Assembly (NCBI GenBank): GCA_001510135.1
Contig: LFER01000002.1
Coordinates: forward strand, 52,988-116,987
DNA from: Alphaproteobacteria bacterium casp-alpha6
GTDB taxonomy: Bacteria > Pseudomonadota > Alphaproteobacteria > Rhodobacterales > Rhodobacteraceae
DNA: 64,000 nucleotides
Direction of reading: 5' to 3'
In this document: positions 50,045 through 60,373 of the stretch, one piece after another
Layout of the letters: every line of letters starts with the position of its first letter
How positions within the stretch are numbered: the stretch's first letter is position 1
Made by a program: the position numbers and the translations under genes
The notes under the pieces: generated by a model
Told to the model about the DNA's origin: nothing
The model's input: the letters and a program-made list of their open reading frames with translations, nothing else
The model's database searches: none

Positions 50045-50080
50045 GCTGTGGGCAGGGGCATACCACCTGCTGCCCACAGC
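50045..50080 (+). other. Intercistronic stem-loop between pufA and pufL
   Basis: GCTGTGGGCAG (50045-50055) pairs perfectly with CTGCCCACAGC (50070-50080), 14-nt loop. Confidence 0.85.
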
Positions 50081-50148
50081 ACAAATCAAATTAGGGCGGC
50101 CACTACCCCAAAGTCGGCGCAGCCAAAGAAACGCGCGGAGAAACAAAC

Positions 50149-50997
50149 ATGGCGTTGTTAAGTTTTGAAAAAAAATATCGCGTCCGAGGGGGAACGTTAA
50201 TAGGCGGTGATCTGTTCGATTTCTGGATCGGACCCTTCTATGTAGGGTTTTTTGGTGTCACCACTGCCTTTTTCGCCCTTCTTGGGACGATATTGATCTT
50301 TTACGGAGCAGCAATCGGGGGCACTTGGAACCCGTTTCTGATCTCAATTGAGCCGCCCGAATTAGAGGTCGGGCTTGGAATGGCCCCGCTTGCCGAAGGC
50401 GGGTTATGGCAGCTCATCACAATGTGCGCGACAGTTGCGTTTGTCAGTTGGGCGCTGCGGGAGGTCGAAATTGCCCGTAAACTGGGCATGGGGCTTCACG
50501 TGCCATTTGCCTTTGCCTTTGCCATTCTTGCTTATATCACATTGGTGGTGATCCGCCCTGTGTTGATGGGCGCTTGGGGGCATGGTTTCCCTTATGGCAT
50601 CTTTAGCCACCTCGATTGGGTGAACAATGTGGGATACGCCTATGGCAATTTCCATTATAACCCGGCGCATATGATTGCGATCACCTTCTTCTTTACCACA
50701 ACGCTCGCATTGGCTTTGCACGGGTCCTTGATCCTCTCTGCAGCGAATCCTGAAAAAGGCGAACAAATGCGTCAGCCTGAACACGAAGACACGTTTTTTC
50801 GTGATTTCATCGGATATTCGATTGGGCCGCTTGGGATCCACCGTTTAGGTCTTTTCTTGGCGCTTAGCGCGGTGTTCTGGTCAGCGGTTTGTATCGTTGT
50901 GTCTGGTACAGTGTGGTTCGATGCCTGGGCCGACTGGTGGTACTGGTACGTTGATTTGCCCTTCTGGGCTGACTTGGAAGGAGGCGTCAATGGTTGA
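50149..50997 (+). CDS. pufL: Photosynthetic reaction centre subunit L
   Basis: '[41 protein letters not shown]'. Confidence 0.98.
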   Translation: MALLSFEKKYRVRGGTLIGGDLFDFWIGPFYVGFFGVTTAFFALLGTILIFYGAAIGGTWNPFLISIEPPELEVGLGMAPLAEGGLWQLITMCATVAFVSWALREVEIARKLGMGLHVPFAFAFAILAYITLVVIRPVLMGAWGHGFPYGIFSHLDWVNNVGYAYGNFHYNPAHMIAITFFFTTTLALALHGSLILSAANPEKGEQMRQPEHEDTFFRDFIGYSIGPLGIHRLGLFLALSAVFWSAVCIVVSGTVWFDAWADWWYWYVDLPFWADLEGGVNG

Positions 50998-51913
50998 GTA
51001 TCAAAACATATTTACGCAAGTTCAGGTCCAAGGACCGCCTGAAATGGGTGTGGTTGAGGACGTTGATCTGCGTGAACGCAGCAATGCCACTGCATTTTCG
51101 AAACTCTTTGGCTGGTTTGGGAATGCACAATTAGGTCCATTTTATCTGGGAGCTTTAGGGTTTGCCTCTCTCGCCTCCGGTCTTGCGTGGTTCTTAATTG
51201 TCGGATTGAGTTACTGGCAACAAGCCGGTTGGAACCCAGGCGTATTTGTGCGGGATCTGTTTTACTTCTCGCTTGAACCGCCGGCACCCGAATATGGGCT
51301 GGGCATTCCTCCGCTCAAAGAGGGTGGACTTTGGTTTATTGCCAGCTTCTTCCTCTTGGTATCCGTGATGACGTGGTGGGCGCGCGCCTATGTGCTCGCG
51401 CAGCAGCTAAAGATGGGCAAACATGTATTCTATGCCTTCGGATCAGCCATATGGTTGTTCCTTGTGCTTGGTCTCATCCGCCCAATCTTTATGGGAAGCT
51501 GGTCAGAAGCTGTGCCTTACGGCATTTTCTCGCACCTCGACTGGACCATGACCTTTTCAGTGACCTATGGAAACCTGTTCTACAATCCATTCCACGCGCT
51601 TTCGATTGCGTTCCTATATGGATCAGCGCTGCTCTTTGCGATGCATGGGGCGACCATCCTTGCGGTCTCTCGTTTCGGCGGAGATCGTGAATTGGAACAA
51701 ATCGCTGATCGGGGTACCGCCTCTGAACGTGCTGGTCTTTTCTGGCGCTGGACCATGGGCTTTAACGCCACGATGGAAGGCATCCACAGATGGGCTTGGT
51801 GGTTTGCGGTTCTGGTTCCGATCACCGGCGGTATTGGCATTCTACTGACCGGTACGGTCGTGGATAACTGGTATCTCTGGGCGCAGGAACATGGCTTTGC
51901 ACCGCTTGATTAA
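50990..51913 (+). CDS. pufM: Photosynthetic reaction centre subunit M
   Basis: '[20 protein letters not shown]....[17 protein letters not shown]'; overlaps pufL by 8 nt. Confidence 0.98.
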   Translation: MVEYQNIFTQVQVQGPPEMGVVEDVDLRERSNATAFSKLFGWFGNAQLGPFYLGALGFASLASGLAWFLIVGLSYWQQAGWNPGVFVRDLFYFSLEPPAPEYGLGIPPLKEGGLWFIASFFLLVSVMTWWARAYVLAQQLKMGKHVFYAFGSAIWLFLVLGLIRPIFMGSWSEAVPYGIFSHLDWTMTFSVTYGNLFYNPFHALSIAFLYGSALLFAMHGATILAVSRFGGDRELEQIADRGTASERAGLFWRWTMGFNATMEGIHRWAWWFAVLVPITGGIGILLTGTVVDNWYLWAQEHGFAPLD

Positions 51914-51925
51914 GGGAGAGGAACG

Positions 51926-52168
51926 ATGAGTTCGCAAAAACAAATCTTTGACGGAGACTTTTCTCCCGAACGTATCAAAAGCGAAGCCTTTGGCAATATG
52001 TTTGCCGGCGCCCTTTTCGGCGGGGCAGTGGTTGGGTTTATGGCGGTGTTCATAATTGTCTTGGTGGTGATCTCAAGCTGGTTGCCGCCAGAGTCAAAAG
52101 AGGCAGATGACCCCACACCAGATTCGTTCTCTTACCACGTTCTGCCAGATGAAGAGACCTTCGCATAA
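51926..52168 (+). CDS. Small single-TM protein in pufX position; candidate divergent PufX
   Basis: 80 aa: 'MSSQKQIFDGDFSPERIKSEAFGNMFAGALFGGAVVGFMAVFIIVLVVISSWLPPESK...'; N-terminal cytosolic stretch, one TM with tandem GxxxG, 'WLP' after the TM; between pufM and dxs as in Rhodobacter. Confidence 0.75.
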   Translation: MSSQKQIFDGDFSPERIKSEAFGNMFAGALFGGAVVGFMAVFIIVLVVISSWLPPESKEADDPTPDSFSYHVLPDEETFA

Positions 52169-52194
52169 GCTTCGGTCTCACGAAATTGCGGGTT

Positions 52195-52333
52195 GGAGCA
52201 GGCCTTTCCTGCTCCCCCGCCAGCCAGATTTGGCTCATTTTCCCGTGAGTCAAATGCGGGGTTTCTGCACCCCGGTTCCCTTCCTGTTGGCTACAGGAAA
52301 CTGCGCCACGTTTAGGTCCCTCTAAACGTGGCG
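52195..52333 (+). other. Cluster of five consecutive hairpins in the puf 3'UTR (candidate 3'UTR-derived sRNA region)
   Basis: Perfect stems at 52195-52215, 52222-52235, 52257-52274, 52281-52299 and 52304-52333. Confidence 0.6.
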
Positions 52334-52345
52334 TTCTTTTTTTAA
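52304..52345 (+). terminator. Rho-independent terminator of the puf operon
   Basis: CGCCACGTTTAG-gtccct-CTAAACGTGGCG perfect 12-bp stem followed by TTCTTTTTTT. Confidence 0.92.
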
Positions 52346-52370
52346 TTTGGCTGCAGGGAGTGTTTTGAAC

Positions 52371-54284
52371 ATGAATCAGTATCGCGTTTTGGACCGGATT
52401 GCCGGACCCGCAGACATAAAGCTCCTCAGCGATCAAGACCTGTCACAGCTTGCCAAAGATGTGCGCGAGGAAGTTATCTCTGCTGTTTCAGAGACTGGCG
52501 GTCATCTTGGATCTTCCCTTGGAGTAGTGGAACTTACTGTGGCGCTGCATGCGGTTTTCAATACGCCGCTGGACAAAATCATCTGGGATGTGGGACATCA
52601 ATGTTACCCGCATAAGATCCTTACAGGACGCAGAGAGCGCATTCGCACTTTGCGCCAAAAGGATGGGTTGAGCGGGTTCACCAAGCGCAGTGAAAGCGAA
52701 TTTGATCCATTTGGGGCTGCGCATAGTTCCACTTCTATTTCTGCCGCCCTCGGATTTAGCGTTGGACGCGACATGGGCCAACCCGTCGGGGATGCCATCG
52801 CCGTGATCGGGGACGGGTCGATCAGTGCCGGTATGGCCTATGAAGCCATGAATAATGCCGGAAGTGAAAAAAGACGGTTGTTTGTGATCCTGAATGACAA
52901 CGAAATGTCTATTGCACCACCAGTGGGGGCGATGTCTTTGTACCTTTCGGGTCTTTATGCCAATGAACCGCTTGCCAAGATGAAATCTCTTGCCGAAGGG
53001 TTTGAGGCGGCTTTGCCCTCGCCTCTTCGTGACGGGGCAAAGCGTGCGCGTCAGCTTGTGACGGGATTGCATGGGTCCGGTACATTATTCGAAGAGCTCG
53101 GATTTGAATATGTCGGCCCTATCAATGGGCATGATTTAAACCAATTGCTGCCCGTCTTGCGTGCCGCGCGGGCAAGGGCAACGGGCCCCGTTTTGATCCA
53201 TGCTTGCACCGTCAAGGGCAAAGGCTATGCACCAGCCGAAAACTCTGCTGATAAATACCATGGGGTTTCAAAGTTTGATATCGCAACAGGCGCTCAGGCC
53301 AAATCCAAACCCAATGCGCCGTCTTACACCGCTGTCTTCGGAGAGGCGCTGACCGATGAAGCCTCACGCGATCCTAAAATCGTAGGCGTGACCGCGGCGA
53401 TGCCGTCGGGGACCGGACTGAATATCATGGCCAAAAAATTCCCCGGACGTGTGTTTGATGTCGGGATCGCAGAGCAGCATGGTGTGACCTTTGCGGCCGG
53501 CATGGCGGCCAGCGGGTTAAAACCGTTTTGTGCGATTTACTCTACTTTCCTGCAAAGGGGATATGATCAGGTGGTCCATGATGTGGCGCTTCAGGGATTG
53601 CCAGTGCGCTTTGCCATAGACCGCGCCGGCCTTGTGGGTGCGGATGGGGCCACCCATGCAGGGGCCTTTGATGTGGCCTATCTTGCCAATTTGCCGGGCT
53701 TTACGGTGATGGCCGCAGGGGATGAAGCCGAACTTGTTCATATGGTGGCCACTGCAGCGGCCTATGATGAGGGTCCAATTTCGTTTCGTTATCCACGCGG
53801 CAACGGTACGGGCGTAGTCCTTCCGGAGCGGGGAAGCATATTGGAAATTGGCAAAGGGCGTATCATTACAGAGGGAAGTGATGTTGCAATCTTGTCCTTT
53901 GGTGCCCATCTCAGCGAGGCAGAGCAGGCCGTGCGCCTGCTGGAACAACAGGGGGTAAGCGTGACCTTGGCAGATGCCCGATTTGCCAAACCGCTTGATA
54001 CCGACCTGATCCGTCAATTAGCTCGCAATCACGAAGCCCTGATCACGATTGAACAGGGGTCCGTAGGTGGTTTTGGAGCCATGGTGCTTCATCATCTGGC
54101 GGCAATAGGACAGCTTGACCGTGGCCTCAAGATCAGAACCATGACATTGCCGGATGTCTACATTGATCAGGCGTCCCCGTCTGAAATGTATACTGCGGCG
54201 GGTTTGACAGCGCAGGATATTGAACGCACGGCTCTTAATCTTGTGCGTCCGGCACATAACGTTGTGACTCTGTCACAAGCATAA
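52371..54284 (+). CDS. dxs: 1-deoxy-D-xylulose-5-phosphate synthase
   Basis: '[58 protein letters not shown]'; ATG at 52371. Confidence 0.97.
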   Translation: MNQYRVLDRIAGPADIKLLSDQDLSQLAKDVREEVISAVSETGGHLGSSLGVVELTVALHAVFNTPLDKIIWDVGHQCYPHKILTGRRERIRTLRQKDGLSGFTKRSESEFDPFGAAHSSTSISAALGFSVGRDMGQPVGDAIAVIGDGSISAGMAYEAMNNAGSEKRRLFVILNDNEMSIAPPVGAMSLYLSGLYANEPLAKMKSLAEGFEAALPSPLRDGAKRARQLVTGLHGSGTLFEELGFEYVGPINGHDLNQLLPVLRAARARATGPVLIHACTVKGKGYAPAENSADKYHGVSKFDIATGAQAKSKPNAPSYTAVFGEALTDEASRDPKIVGVTAAMPSGTGLNIMAKKFPGRVFDVGIAEQHGVTFAAGMAASGLKPFCAIYSTFLQRGYDQVVHDVALQGLPVRFAIDRAGLVGADGATHAGAFDVAYLANLPGFTVMAAGDEAELVHMVATAAAYDEGPISFRYPRGNGTGVVLPERGSILEIGKGRIITEGSDVAILSFGAHLSEAEQAVRLLEQQGVSVTLADARFAKPLDTDLIRQLARNHEALITIEQGSVGGFGAMVLHHLAAIGQLDRGLKIRTMTLPDVYIDQASPSEMYTAAGLTAQDIERTALNLVRPAHNVVTLSQA

Positions 54285-55727
54285 GGGTGGGGGTGTGTAT
54301 CCCCCCAATTCCCTTTCAACCGCAGCAGCAAATGCAAGCGCTGTGAAGTCACGGCCATGTCCTGCAATTCCCTGATATCCGATAGGCAGCCCATTGACCT
54401 GACCAATTGGCCCCACAACACTTGGCAATCCTACCACACCCGAATAGCCAGCCCAGAAGGTTTGCGCCATATCCGGATATTCTTTTCCGTTGATAGTCAG
54501 AAAGCGGCTATATCGCGGGCCGGTTTGATTTTGCTCAAAGGCCGGAGTGCCTGCCGCAGGTGCGATCAGAATATCGAAATCCTTGAAATATGCATCAAAG
54601 ATGAGCCGGTGCAAGTTGCGTTTGGCGTCTAAATTTAACCATTCGCTATGAGAAAGAGACAAACCTTTGAACCGCGTCCCACAGACACGCATCACATGGT
54701 CATTGTTCATCGCCTTAACCCCGTCAAGAAGCGCTTTGGCGTCCTTTTTGCTTATTCCCGCGGACATCGCAGCCCCCAGCAAGCTGAGGTAGAGCGTATA
54801 ATGTTCGCTGCTCTCTATTTCCGGCGTTTTGTCTCGGATGACCTTTGCTCCAGCCTTTTCAAGCCTTTGAACAAAGCCTTCCAAAGCGTTGAGGTAACCG
54901 TGATCCAGAGGGCTTTCTGCGTCATCAAGCTTCACGCCAACGCGAAATTCGCTGAGTCTGGTGCGCGGATCATTCGGCAGGTTGGCTTTGAATGCAGAGC
55001 CTTCGATAGCTCTTAGGCCGAGAAGCGTTTCAAAGCCAAGTTTCAAATCTTCGGCACTGCGCGCCAGTGGACCGGCAACAGCAATGTCTGTTTCCGCGTG
55101 GTTTTCCACGATGCTTTGTCCATGTGAAGAGACAACTTTGAATGTCGGCTTTAGCCCAAACACCCCGCAGAAATGTGCCGGATTGCGGATCGAAGATCCG
55201 ATGTCGCTGCCGACCTCCAAAGCGCTCATGCCTGTGGCAAGTGCGGCGGCAGAGCCACCAGAAGACCCACCGGGCGTGCGTGTTTGATCCCACGGGTTAT
55301 TGGTGGTGCCATAAACTTCGTTAAAGCTTTGCCATTCCACCAAATTCAACGGTACATTGGTTTTTCCAAAGACGATTGCACCTGCGCTGCGCAGCCGCGC
55401 CACTGCATCACTGTCTGATGTGGCGATATTGCCTTTGTGTTCAGGATTTCCCCAAGTTGTCGGAGCGCCGGTCAGATCAAAAGATTCCTTGACTGTCACT
55501 GGAACCCCGTGGAGGGGACCACGGAACTGCCCCTTGGCGGTTTCGTTATCTATGTCCCATGCTGTCGCTTTGGCGCCCTCTCGGTCTTGCCAGATGACCG
55601 CATTGATGTCTGGGTTCAGCCCATCGATTTGTTGAAAATGCGCCTCCAAAAGTTCGCTGGCCGAAATGGCTCTTTGGCGGATCGCGGCAGCTTGTTCTTT
55701 GGCGGACTTTAATACAATCGAGGACAT
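54273..55727 (-). CDS. Amidase (amidase signature family)
   Basis: '[24 protein letters not shown]', '[40 protein letters not shown]'. Confidence 0.93.
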   Translation of the reverse strand: MSSIVLKSAKEQAAAIRQRAISASELLEAHFQQIDGLNPDINAVIWQDREGAKATAWDIDNETAKGQFRGPLHGVPVTVKESFDLTGAPTTWGNPEHKGNIATSDSDAVARLRSAGAIVFGKTNVPLNLVEWQSFNEVYGTTNNPWDQTRTPGGSSGGSAAALATGMSALEVGSDIGSSIRNPAHFCGVFGLKPTFKVVSSHGQSIVENHAETDIAVAGPLARSAEDLKLGFETLLGLRAIEGSAFKANLPNDPRTRLSEFRVGVKLDDAESPLDHGYLNALEGFVQRLEKAGAKVIRDKTPEIESSEHYTLYLSLLGAAMSAGISKKDAKALLDGVKAMNNDHVMRVCGTRFKGLSLSHSEWLNLDAKRNLHRLIFDAYFKDFDILIAPAAGTPAFEQNQTGPRYSRFLTINGKEYPDMAQTFWAGYSGVVGLPSVVGPIGQVNGLPIGYQGIAGHGRDFTALAFAAAVERELGGYTPPPLCL

Positions 55728-55803
55728 GCTTTTCCTTTCATCAAACGGACGCGACTTGATGATTAGATATTCGACCGCAAGAGGCAAGGCTTAGATCGGA
55801 AAC

Positions 55804-56289
55804 CTAAGACAAATACACTCTGAATTCGGCGATCACCTGCCGATAGACATCGCGTTTAAACTCAACGATATTATCCAAGAGATCATCCAGCCCAATCCAC
55901 TTCCACGCTGAAAACTCGGGCTCTTCGGTTTGAATGTTAATGTGTTCATCCTTCCCAAAAAACCGCATCAGATAATAACGCTGGCGTTGCCCGTGGAATT
56001 TTCCCGACCAGAGCTTATCGATGAGCTCTGCGGGAAAATCATAATAGATCCACTCTTTGGTCGTGGCTTCAATACGTACCAGATCCCGTGTTACTCCGGT
56101 TTCCTCATAGAGTTCACGAAAAACGGCATCGTCAGGATTTTCTCCAGGATCAATGCCGCCCTGAGGCATTTGCCAAGCATCTGTAAATCGATCAAGACGT
56201 TGACCGACAAACACCTCATTTCGGGCATTTACCAGCATGATCCCCACATTGGGGCGATACAGATCTTGCTCAATATGCGTCATTTTCAC
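55804..56289 (-). CDS. rppH: RNA pyrophosphohydrolase (Nudix)
   Basis: 'YRPNVGIMLVN..VFVGQRLD..DAWQMPQGGIDPGENPDDAVFRELYEETGV'. Confidence 0.93.
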   Translation of the reverse strand: MKMTHIEQDLYRPNVGIMLVNARNEVFVGQRLDRFTDAWQMPQGGIDPGENPDDAVFRELYEETGVTRDLVRIEATTKEWIYYDFPAELIDKLWSGKFHGQRQRYYLMRFFGKDEHINIQTEEPEFSAWKWIGLDDLLDNIVEFKRDVYRQVIAEFRVYLS

Positions 56290-56309
56290 TCTTATACCAG
56301 CAGGTTCTC

Positions 56310-57638
56310 TTAATCCCTGATTGAAAGAACACGCAGACCTTTTAAAAGATCAACCGCGTAGGATAGCTGGAAATCTTTATCACGCAATTCGGAATCTTTT
56401 TCTGCCGCTTGCCGGTCTTTTTCGATTTGTTGACGCTCTTCTTCAGAAAGGCTGTCGTTTTCCAGAGACCCGCGAAGATCGGCCTCTTCACGACCTTTAC
56501 GAGCAACATCTGTTTCCTCTGATTGGCGTGGTTTTGGCTGTTCCACAACGATATCGGGGGACACGCCCAACGCCTGAATGGAACGTCCAGATGGCGTATA
56601 GTAGCGTGCTGTTGTCAGTCGCATTGCAGCGCTGTCGCGAAGGGGCATAACGGTTTGCACTGAACCTTTGCCGAAACTTTTTGTTCCCACCACGATGGCG
56701 CGCTGATGATCCTGCAACGCACCTGCCACGATTTCAGAGGCCGAGGCAGAACCGCCATTGATCAGAACCACCACTGGCTTACCCTGTGCCAAATCATCTG
56801 GGGTTGCGTTATATCTGTCGCCATCTTCAGGATCGCGTCCGCGGGTGGAGACAATTTCCCCTTTTTCAAGAAAGGCATCGGATACGGCAATTGCCTGTGA
56901 CAGCAATCCGCCCGGATTGTTCCGTAAATCAAGAACAAATCCGTCGATATTTTCTATGCCTCCAGCCTCTTCAATTTGCGATGCAATGCCGTCTGCCAAA
57001 TTGTCATAGGTTTGATCGTTAAATGTTGTGACACGCAAGACAACAGCTTTGCCTTCGGCGCGCACGCGCACAGCCTTAAGCTTGATTGTGTCCCGGATGA
57101 TAGTGACATCAAAGGGTTCGTCTTCGCCTTCGCGCACTACGGTAATGACGATTTCAGACCCGACGGGTCCCCGCATCAGATCCACTGCTTCGGAAAGCGT
57201 CAGGCCGAGCACGCTTTCTCCATCCACGTGGGTGATGTAATCGCCTGCTTCGATACCTGCTTGATCAGCAGGGGTATCATCCATCGGAGAGACCACCAAA
57301 ACAAAGCCGTCTTTTTGTGTGACCTCTATCCCCAGACCGCCAAATTCACCCCGTGTCTGGAAGCGCATTTCCGCTGCCGCATCTGGAGAGAGATAGCTTG
57401 AATGAGGATCAAGAGACGTAAGCATTCCGTTGATGGCCGCTTCGATCAGTTCGGCTTCATCGACTTCCTCCACGTATTGTGCGCGGATGCGTTCGAAGAT
57501 ATCGCCAAAAAGATCCAACTGTTCATAAATATTTGCACGTTCGTCAGAACTCTGAGCAAGAACAGGGCCGGCAATTTGTGTTGCGCTGAACGCCCCGAGT
57601 CCACAGCCAATGGCAACTGCCAGAAACATCTTTTTCAT
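56310..57638 (-). CDS. ctpA: Carboxyl-terminal processing peptidase, S41 family
   Basis: PDZ 'GIEAGDYITHVDGESVLGLTLSEAVDLMRGPVGSEI', catalytic 'INGGSASASEIVAGALQDHQRAIVVGTKSFGKGSVQT'. Confidence 0.93.
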   Translation of the reverse strand: MKKMFLAVAIGCGLGAFSATQIAGPVLAQSSDERANIYEQLDLFGDIFERIRAQYVEEVDEAELIEAAINGMLTSLDPHSSYLSPDAAAEMRFQTRGEFGGLGIEVTQKDGFVLVVSPMDDTPADQAGIEAGDYITHVDGESVLGLTLSEAVDLMRGPVGSEIVITVVREGEDEPFDVTIIRDTIKLKAVRVRAEGKAVVLRVTTFNDQTYDNLADGIASQIEEAGGIENIDGFVLDLRNNPGGLLSQAIAVSDAFLEKGEIVSTRGRDPEDGDRYNATPDDLAQGKPVVVLINGGSASASEIVAGALQDHQRAIVVGTKSFGKGSVQTVMPLRDSAAMRLTTARYYTPSGRSIQALGVSPDIVVEQPKPRQSEETDVARKGREEADLRGSLENDSLSEEERQQIEKDRQAAEKDSELRDKDFQLSYAVDLLKGLRVLSIRD

Positions 57639-58792
57639 CAACCTTCGTCCTCTTTCACTGCAAACCACTCCAGCGGGTCTTGTGGTTTCTCATTCACTCT
57701 TACTTCAACATAGAGCGTTTCTGGGCGATAAGTTCCACCCGTAACAACAGATTCTTGCAAGAATTTTTGTGCTGAAAGTGGTTTACCCCCCATAATTCCC
57801 ACAGGGCTATCCTCTGGGAGCACCTCTCCGATCTTTCCAAAGGTCTTTTCAAGGCCGGAAAAAACGAACAAAACCCCTCTCTGAGGTTCAAGAATAGATA
57901 CCAAACCATAATCCAGCAGGTCCCCTTGATAGCGAATCGTTACCGCGGCCGGTGTTGTGACTATAGCAGCGGATGTTGTGGCAACAACGATACCGGGTCG
58001 TTTTATCCCCGCGGCGTCATTTTCGTTAAACCCGCGTAAAACACGACCATGAACTGGGAAGGCCAATGTTCCTTTCTTTTCTGCTATATCTGGAAGAGGA
58101 TGCGCCAAATCATCAAGCCCAAAAATGGATAATCCTTTGATAAAGGTGTCAATACTCTCTGAGGCGGCGATCAGGATGGCAGTTTTCGCCGGGTCTTCGA
58201 TAAACCGTCTTGGAAGCTCTTCACGCGAAGAAGCCGCGGCAACCAAATCACTGCGTGCAGATTGCAATTCGCGCAAACCGTTTTCCAGAACAACGCTGCT
58301 TTCTGTTTGCAAAGTTTCAAGAGTTTTCAGATCCTCAAGATCTTTCTTGAGCTGTTCCACGGGCCGTTGCAGGCGGGGTAGAACATCTGAGAGCAGCATG
58401 CCTGCGCGTGCGGTGGTTAAAGGACCATCAGGATGCACGAGTTTTGCGGGTGCGGGTTCATTATCGATACTATAAAGCACACCGATCAGGCGGCTTATAT
58501 TTTCTTCTCTAAGGTCTAGGCGTGTTTTGATGTCTTTTTGGGCACTTGCAACTTTGCGCAGGCTTGCACGCAGTGAGGATAACGCCGTTTCAAAAGCCTG
58601 AATTGTGTCAGTGAGCGCGGCAATCCTGTCCTTTTCCCCCTTTGCAACCACCAGCTTTATGGCCGCCTCTTCGAGCTCACGCGCTGCATCGCGCGCCGTC
58701 TTTACAATGTTTTCTTCTGCGCGCAGTGCTGCTGTGCCCGCCATCACGGACAAAGCCGTAAGCAAACCTATGAAGCGCGCAGCTGCCATCAA
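57638..58792 (-). CDS. Murein hydrolase activator EnvC-like / M23-family peptidase domain protein
   Basis: Signal peptide, coiled coil, degenerate LytM domain 'GIVVATTSAAIVTTPAAVTIRYQGDLLDYGLVSILEPQRGVLFVFSGLE'; next to ctpA. Confidence 0.85.
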   Translation of the reverse strand: MMAAARFIGLLTALSVMAGTAALRAEENIVKTARDAARELEEAAIKLVVAKGEKDRIAALTDTIQAFETALSSLRASLRKVASAQKDIKTRLDLREENISRLIGVLYSIDNEPAPAKLVHPDGPLTTARAGMLLSDVLPRLQRPVEQLKKDLEDLKTLETLQTESSVVLENGLRELQSARSDLVAAASSREELPRRFIEDPAKTAILIAASESIDTFIKGLSIFGLDDLAHPLPDIAEKKGTLAFPVHGRVLRGFNENDAAGIKRPGIVVATTSAAIVTTPAAVTIRYQGDLLDYGLVSILEPQRGVLFVFSGLEKTFGKIGEVLPEDSPVGIMGGKPLSAQKFLQESVVTGGTYRPETLYVEVRVNEKPQDPLEWFAVKEDEG

Positions 58793-60309
58793 ACTAACAA
58801 AGACCGTCCGGTCATTTCCGGAGGAGCTGGCAAATTCATCAACGCCAAAAGGGTGGGAGCCACGTCAGCCAGACGCCCTCCATCATTAAGCCCAACCTCT
58901 TCGGGTCCGTTGAAAAGCGCAATGGGAACCAAATTTGTAGTATGGGCTGTGTGCGGCAATCCTGTTTTTTCATCTATCATGGTTTCACAATTCCCGTGGT
59001 CTGCAGTCAACAGCATTGTGCCCCCTACGTCCTTGAGAACAGGAAGAACCCGTTCAAGGCATTTATCCACCGCTTCACAGGCGCTCACCGCAGCATTGAG
59101 ATCCCCAGTATGTCCAACCATATCAGGATTCGCATAATTCACTACGATCAAATCAAAATCTCCTTGAATTGCGTCAATTAGAGAGTCTGTGACCGCTCGT
59201 GATGACATTTCCGGCTGTAGATCGTATGTGGCCACTTTGGGAGAGGGTGGCATGTGGCGTTCCTCGCCAGTGTGAGGTGTCTCCTGACCACCGTTTAGAA
59301 AAAAGGTAACATGGGGGTATTTTTCCGTTTCTGCGAGGCGAAATTGCCGCTTACCTTGATGTGATACCCATTCTCCCAGAGTGTTTTGGATGGGTTTCTT
59401 CGGAAAACAGGTGCTCATGTAGGTTTCATGGTGATCCGAGTAAGGCACCATCCCTAAGACAATTTTCCAAATTGGCCTTCCGGTCACGTCAAAGTCGTGG
59501 AATTCTGGGTCTGCAAGGGCCGAAAGGATCTGCCGTGCCCGATCGGCTCTGAAATTCAGACAGAACAGGGCATCGCCAGATTGAACACCCCTGTAGTCAC
59601 CAATCGTGCTGGTGGGCAAAAATTCGTCAGACAGTCCCTTTTGATAACCATCCTCAATTGCCGCTGTTGCGCTGTCAAATCGGCTGTCCGACCTGCCAAA
59701 GATCATGGCATCATAAGCCTGCTTTACCCGCTCCCAACGATTATCACGGTCAAGCGCATAATAGCGTCCCGTGAGGGTGGCGATAAAGCATTTCGGCGGT
59801 AAATGATTTTGCAATTCTGCCAGATAGGTGGTGATGGATTTTGGTGCTACATCCCGTCCGTCTGCGATGAGATGCAAGGCGGTGGGAATATCATAATTTG
59901 CAAGTGTTTCTAGGGTGGCGATAAGATGCGTCAATTGACCATGTACACCACCATCCGACAGAAGGGCCATCAAATGTGCCGTGCCTCCGGAGGATTTCAG
60001 TGCATCAATAAATTTAAGTAGAGCCGGATTTTTTCCATAAAGGCCTGTTTCTATCGCCAGATCTATTTGCCCAAGGTCCATTGCAACAACACGACCTGCG
60101 CCAATGTTCATGTGTCCGACTTCTGAATTTCCCATTTGACCTTTGGGCAATCCGGCATCTGGGCCATGTGTGATAAGCCGCGCTGTGGGGCAGTTTTGCA
60201 TGATGTGATCTATCGTCGGGGTTTTGGCAAGTAAGGGCGCATTGCCTGTGACAGTCGCAGTCAGCCCCCAACCATCCAAAATACAAAGCACAACCGGTTT
60301 AGCCTGCAT
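58789..60309 (-). CDS. gpmI: 2,3-bisphosphoglycerate-independent phosphoglycerate mutase
   Basis: 'KPVVLCILDGWGL', 'GQMGNSEVGHMNIGAGRVV', 'LTADHGNCETM'. Confidence 0.97.
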   Translation of the reverse strand: MQAKPVVLCILDGWGLTATVTGNAPLLAKTPTIDHIMQNCPTARLITHGPDAGLPKGQMGNSEVGHMNIGAGRVVAMDLGQIDLAIETGLYGKNPALLKFIDALKSSGGTAHLMALLSDGGVHGQLTHLIATLETLANYDIPTALHLIADGRDVAPKSITTYLAELQNHLPPKCFIATLTGRYYALDRDNRWERVKQAYDAMIFGRSDSRFDSATAAIEDGYQKGLSDEFLPTSTIGDYRGVQSGDALFCLNFRADRARQILSALADPEFHDFDVTGRPIWKIVLGMVPYSDHHETYMSTCFPKKPIQNTLGEWVSHQGKRQFRLAETEKYPHVTFFLNGGQETPHTGEERHMPPSPKVATYDLQPEMSSRAVTDSLIDAIQGDFDLIVVNYANPDMVGHTGDLNAAVSACEAVDKCLERVLPVLKDVGGTMLLTADHGNCETMIDEKTGLPHTAHTTNLVPIALFNGPEEVGLNDGGRLADVAPTLLALMNLPAPPEMTGRSLLV

Positions 60310-60373
60310 CTTCAGATCCTTTTGGACCGTGTTTATTGTGCGCAGCCGGACAAAACAAGCCGGCATTGTTCAC

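Noticed and set aside
51914-52370. pufC cytochrome downstream of pufM
   Set aside because: Only about 457 bp available and no CxxCH motifs; the interval encodes the 80-aa pufX-like protein instead
52347-52370. Upstream TTG start for dxs giving MAAGSVLN extension
   Set aside because: The TTG directly follows the terminator T-tract; ATG at 52371 is a better start
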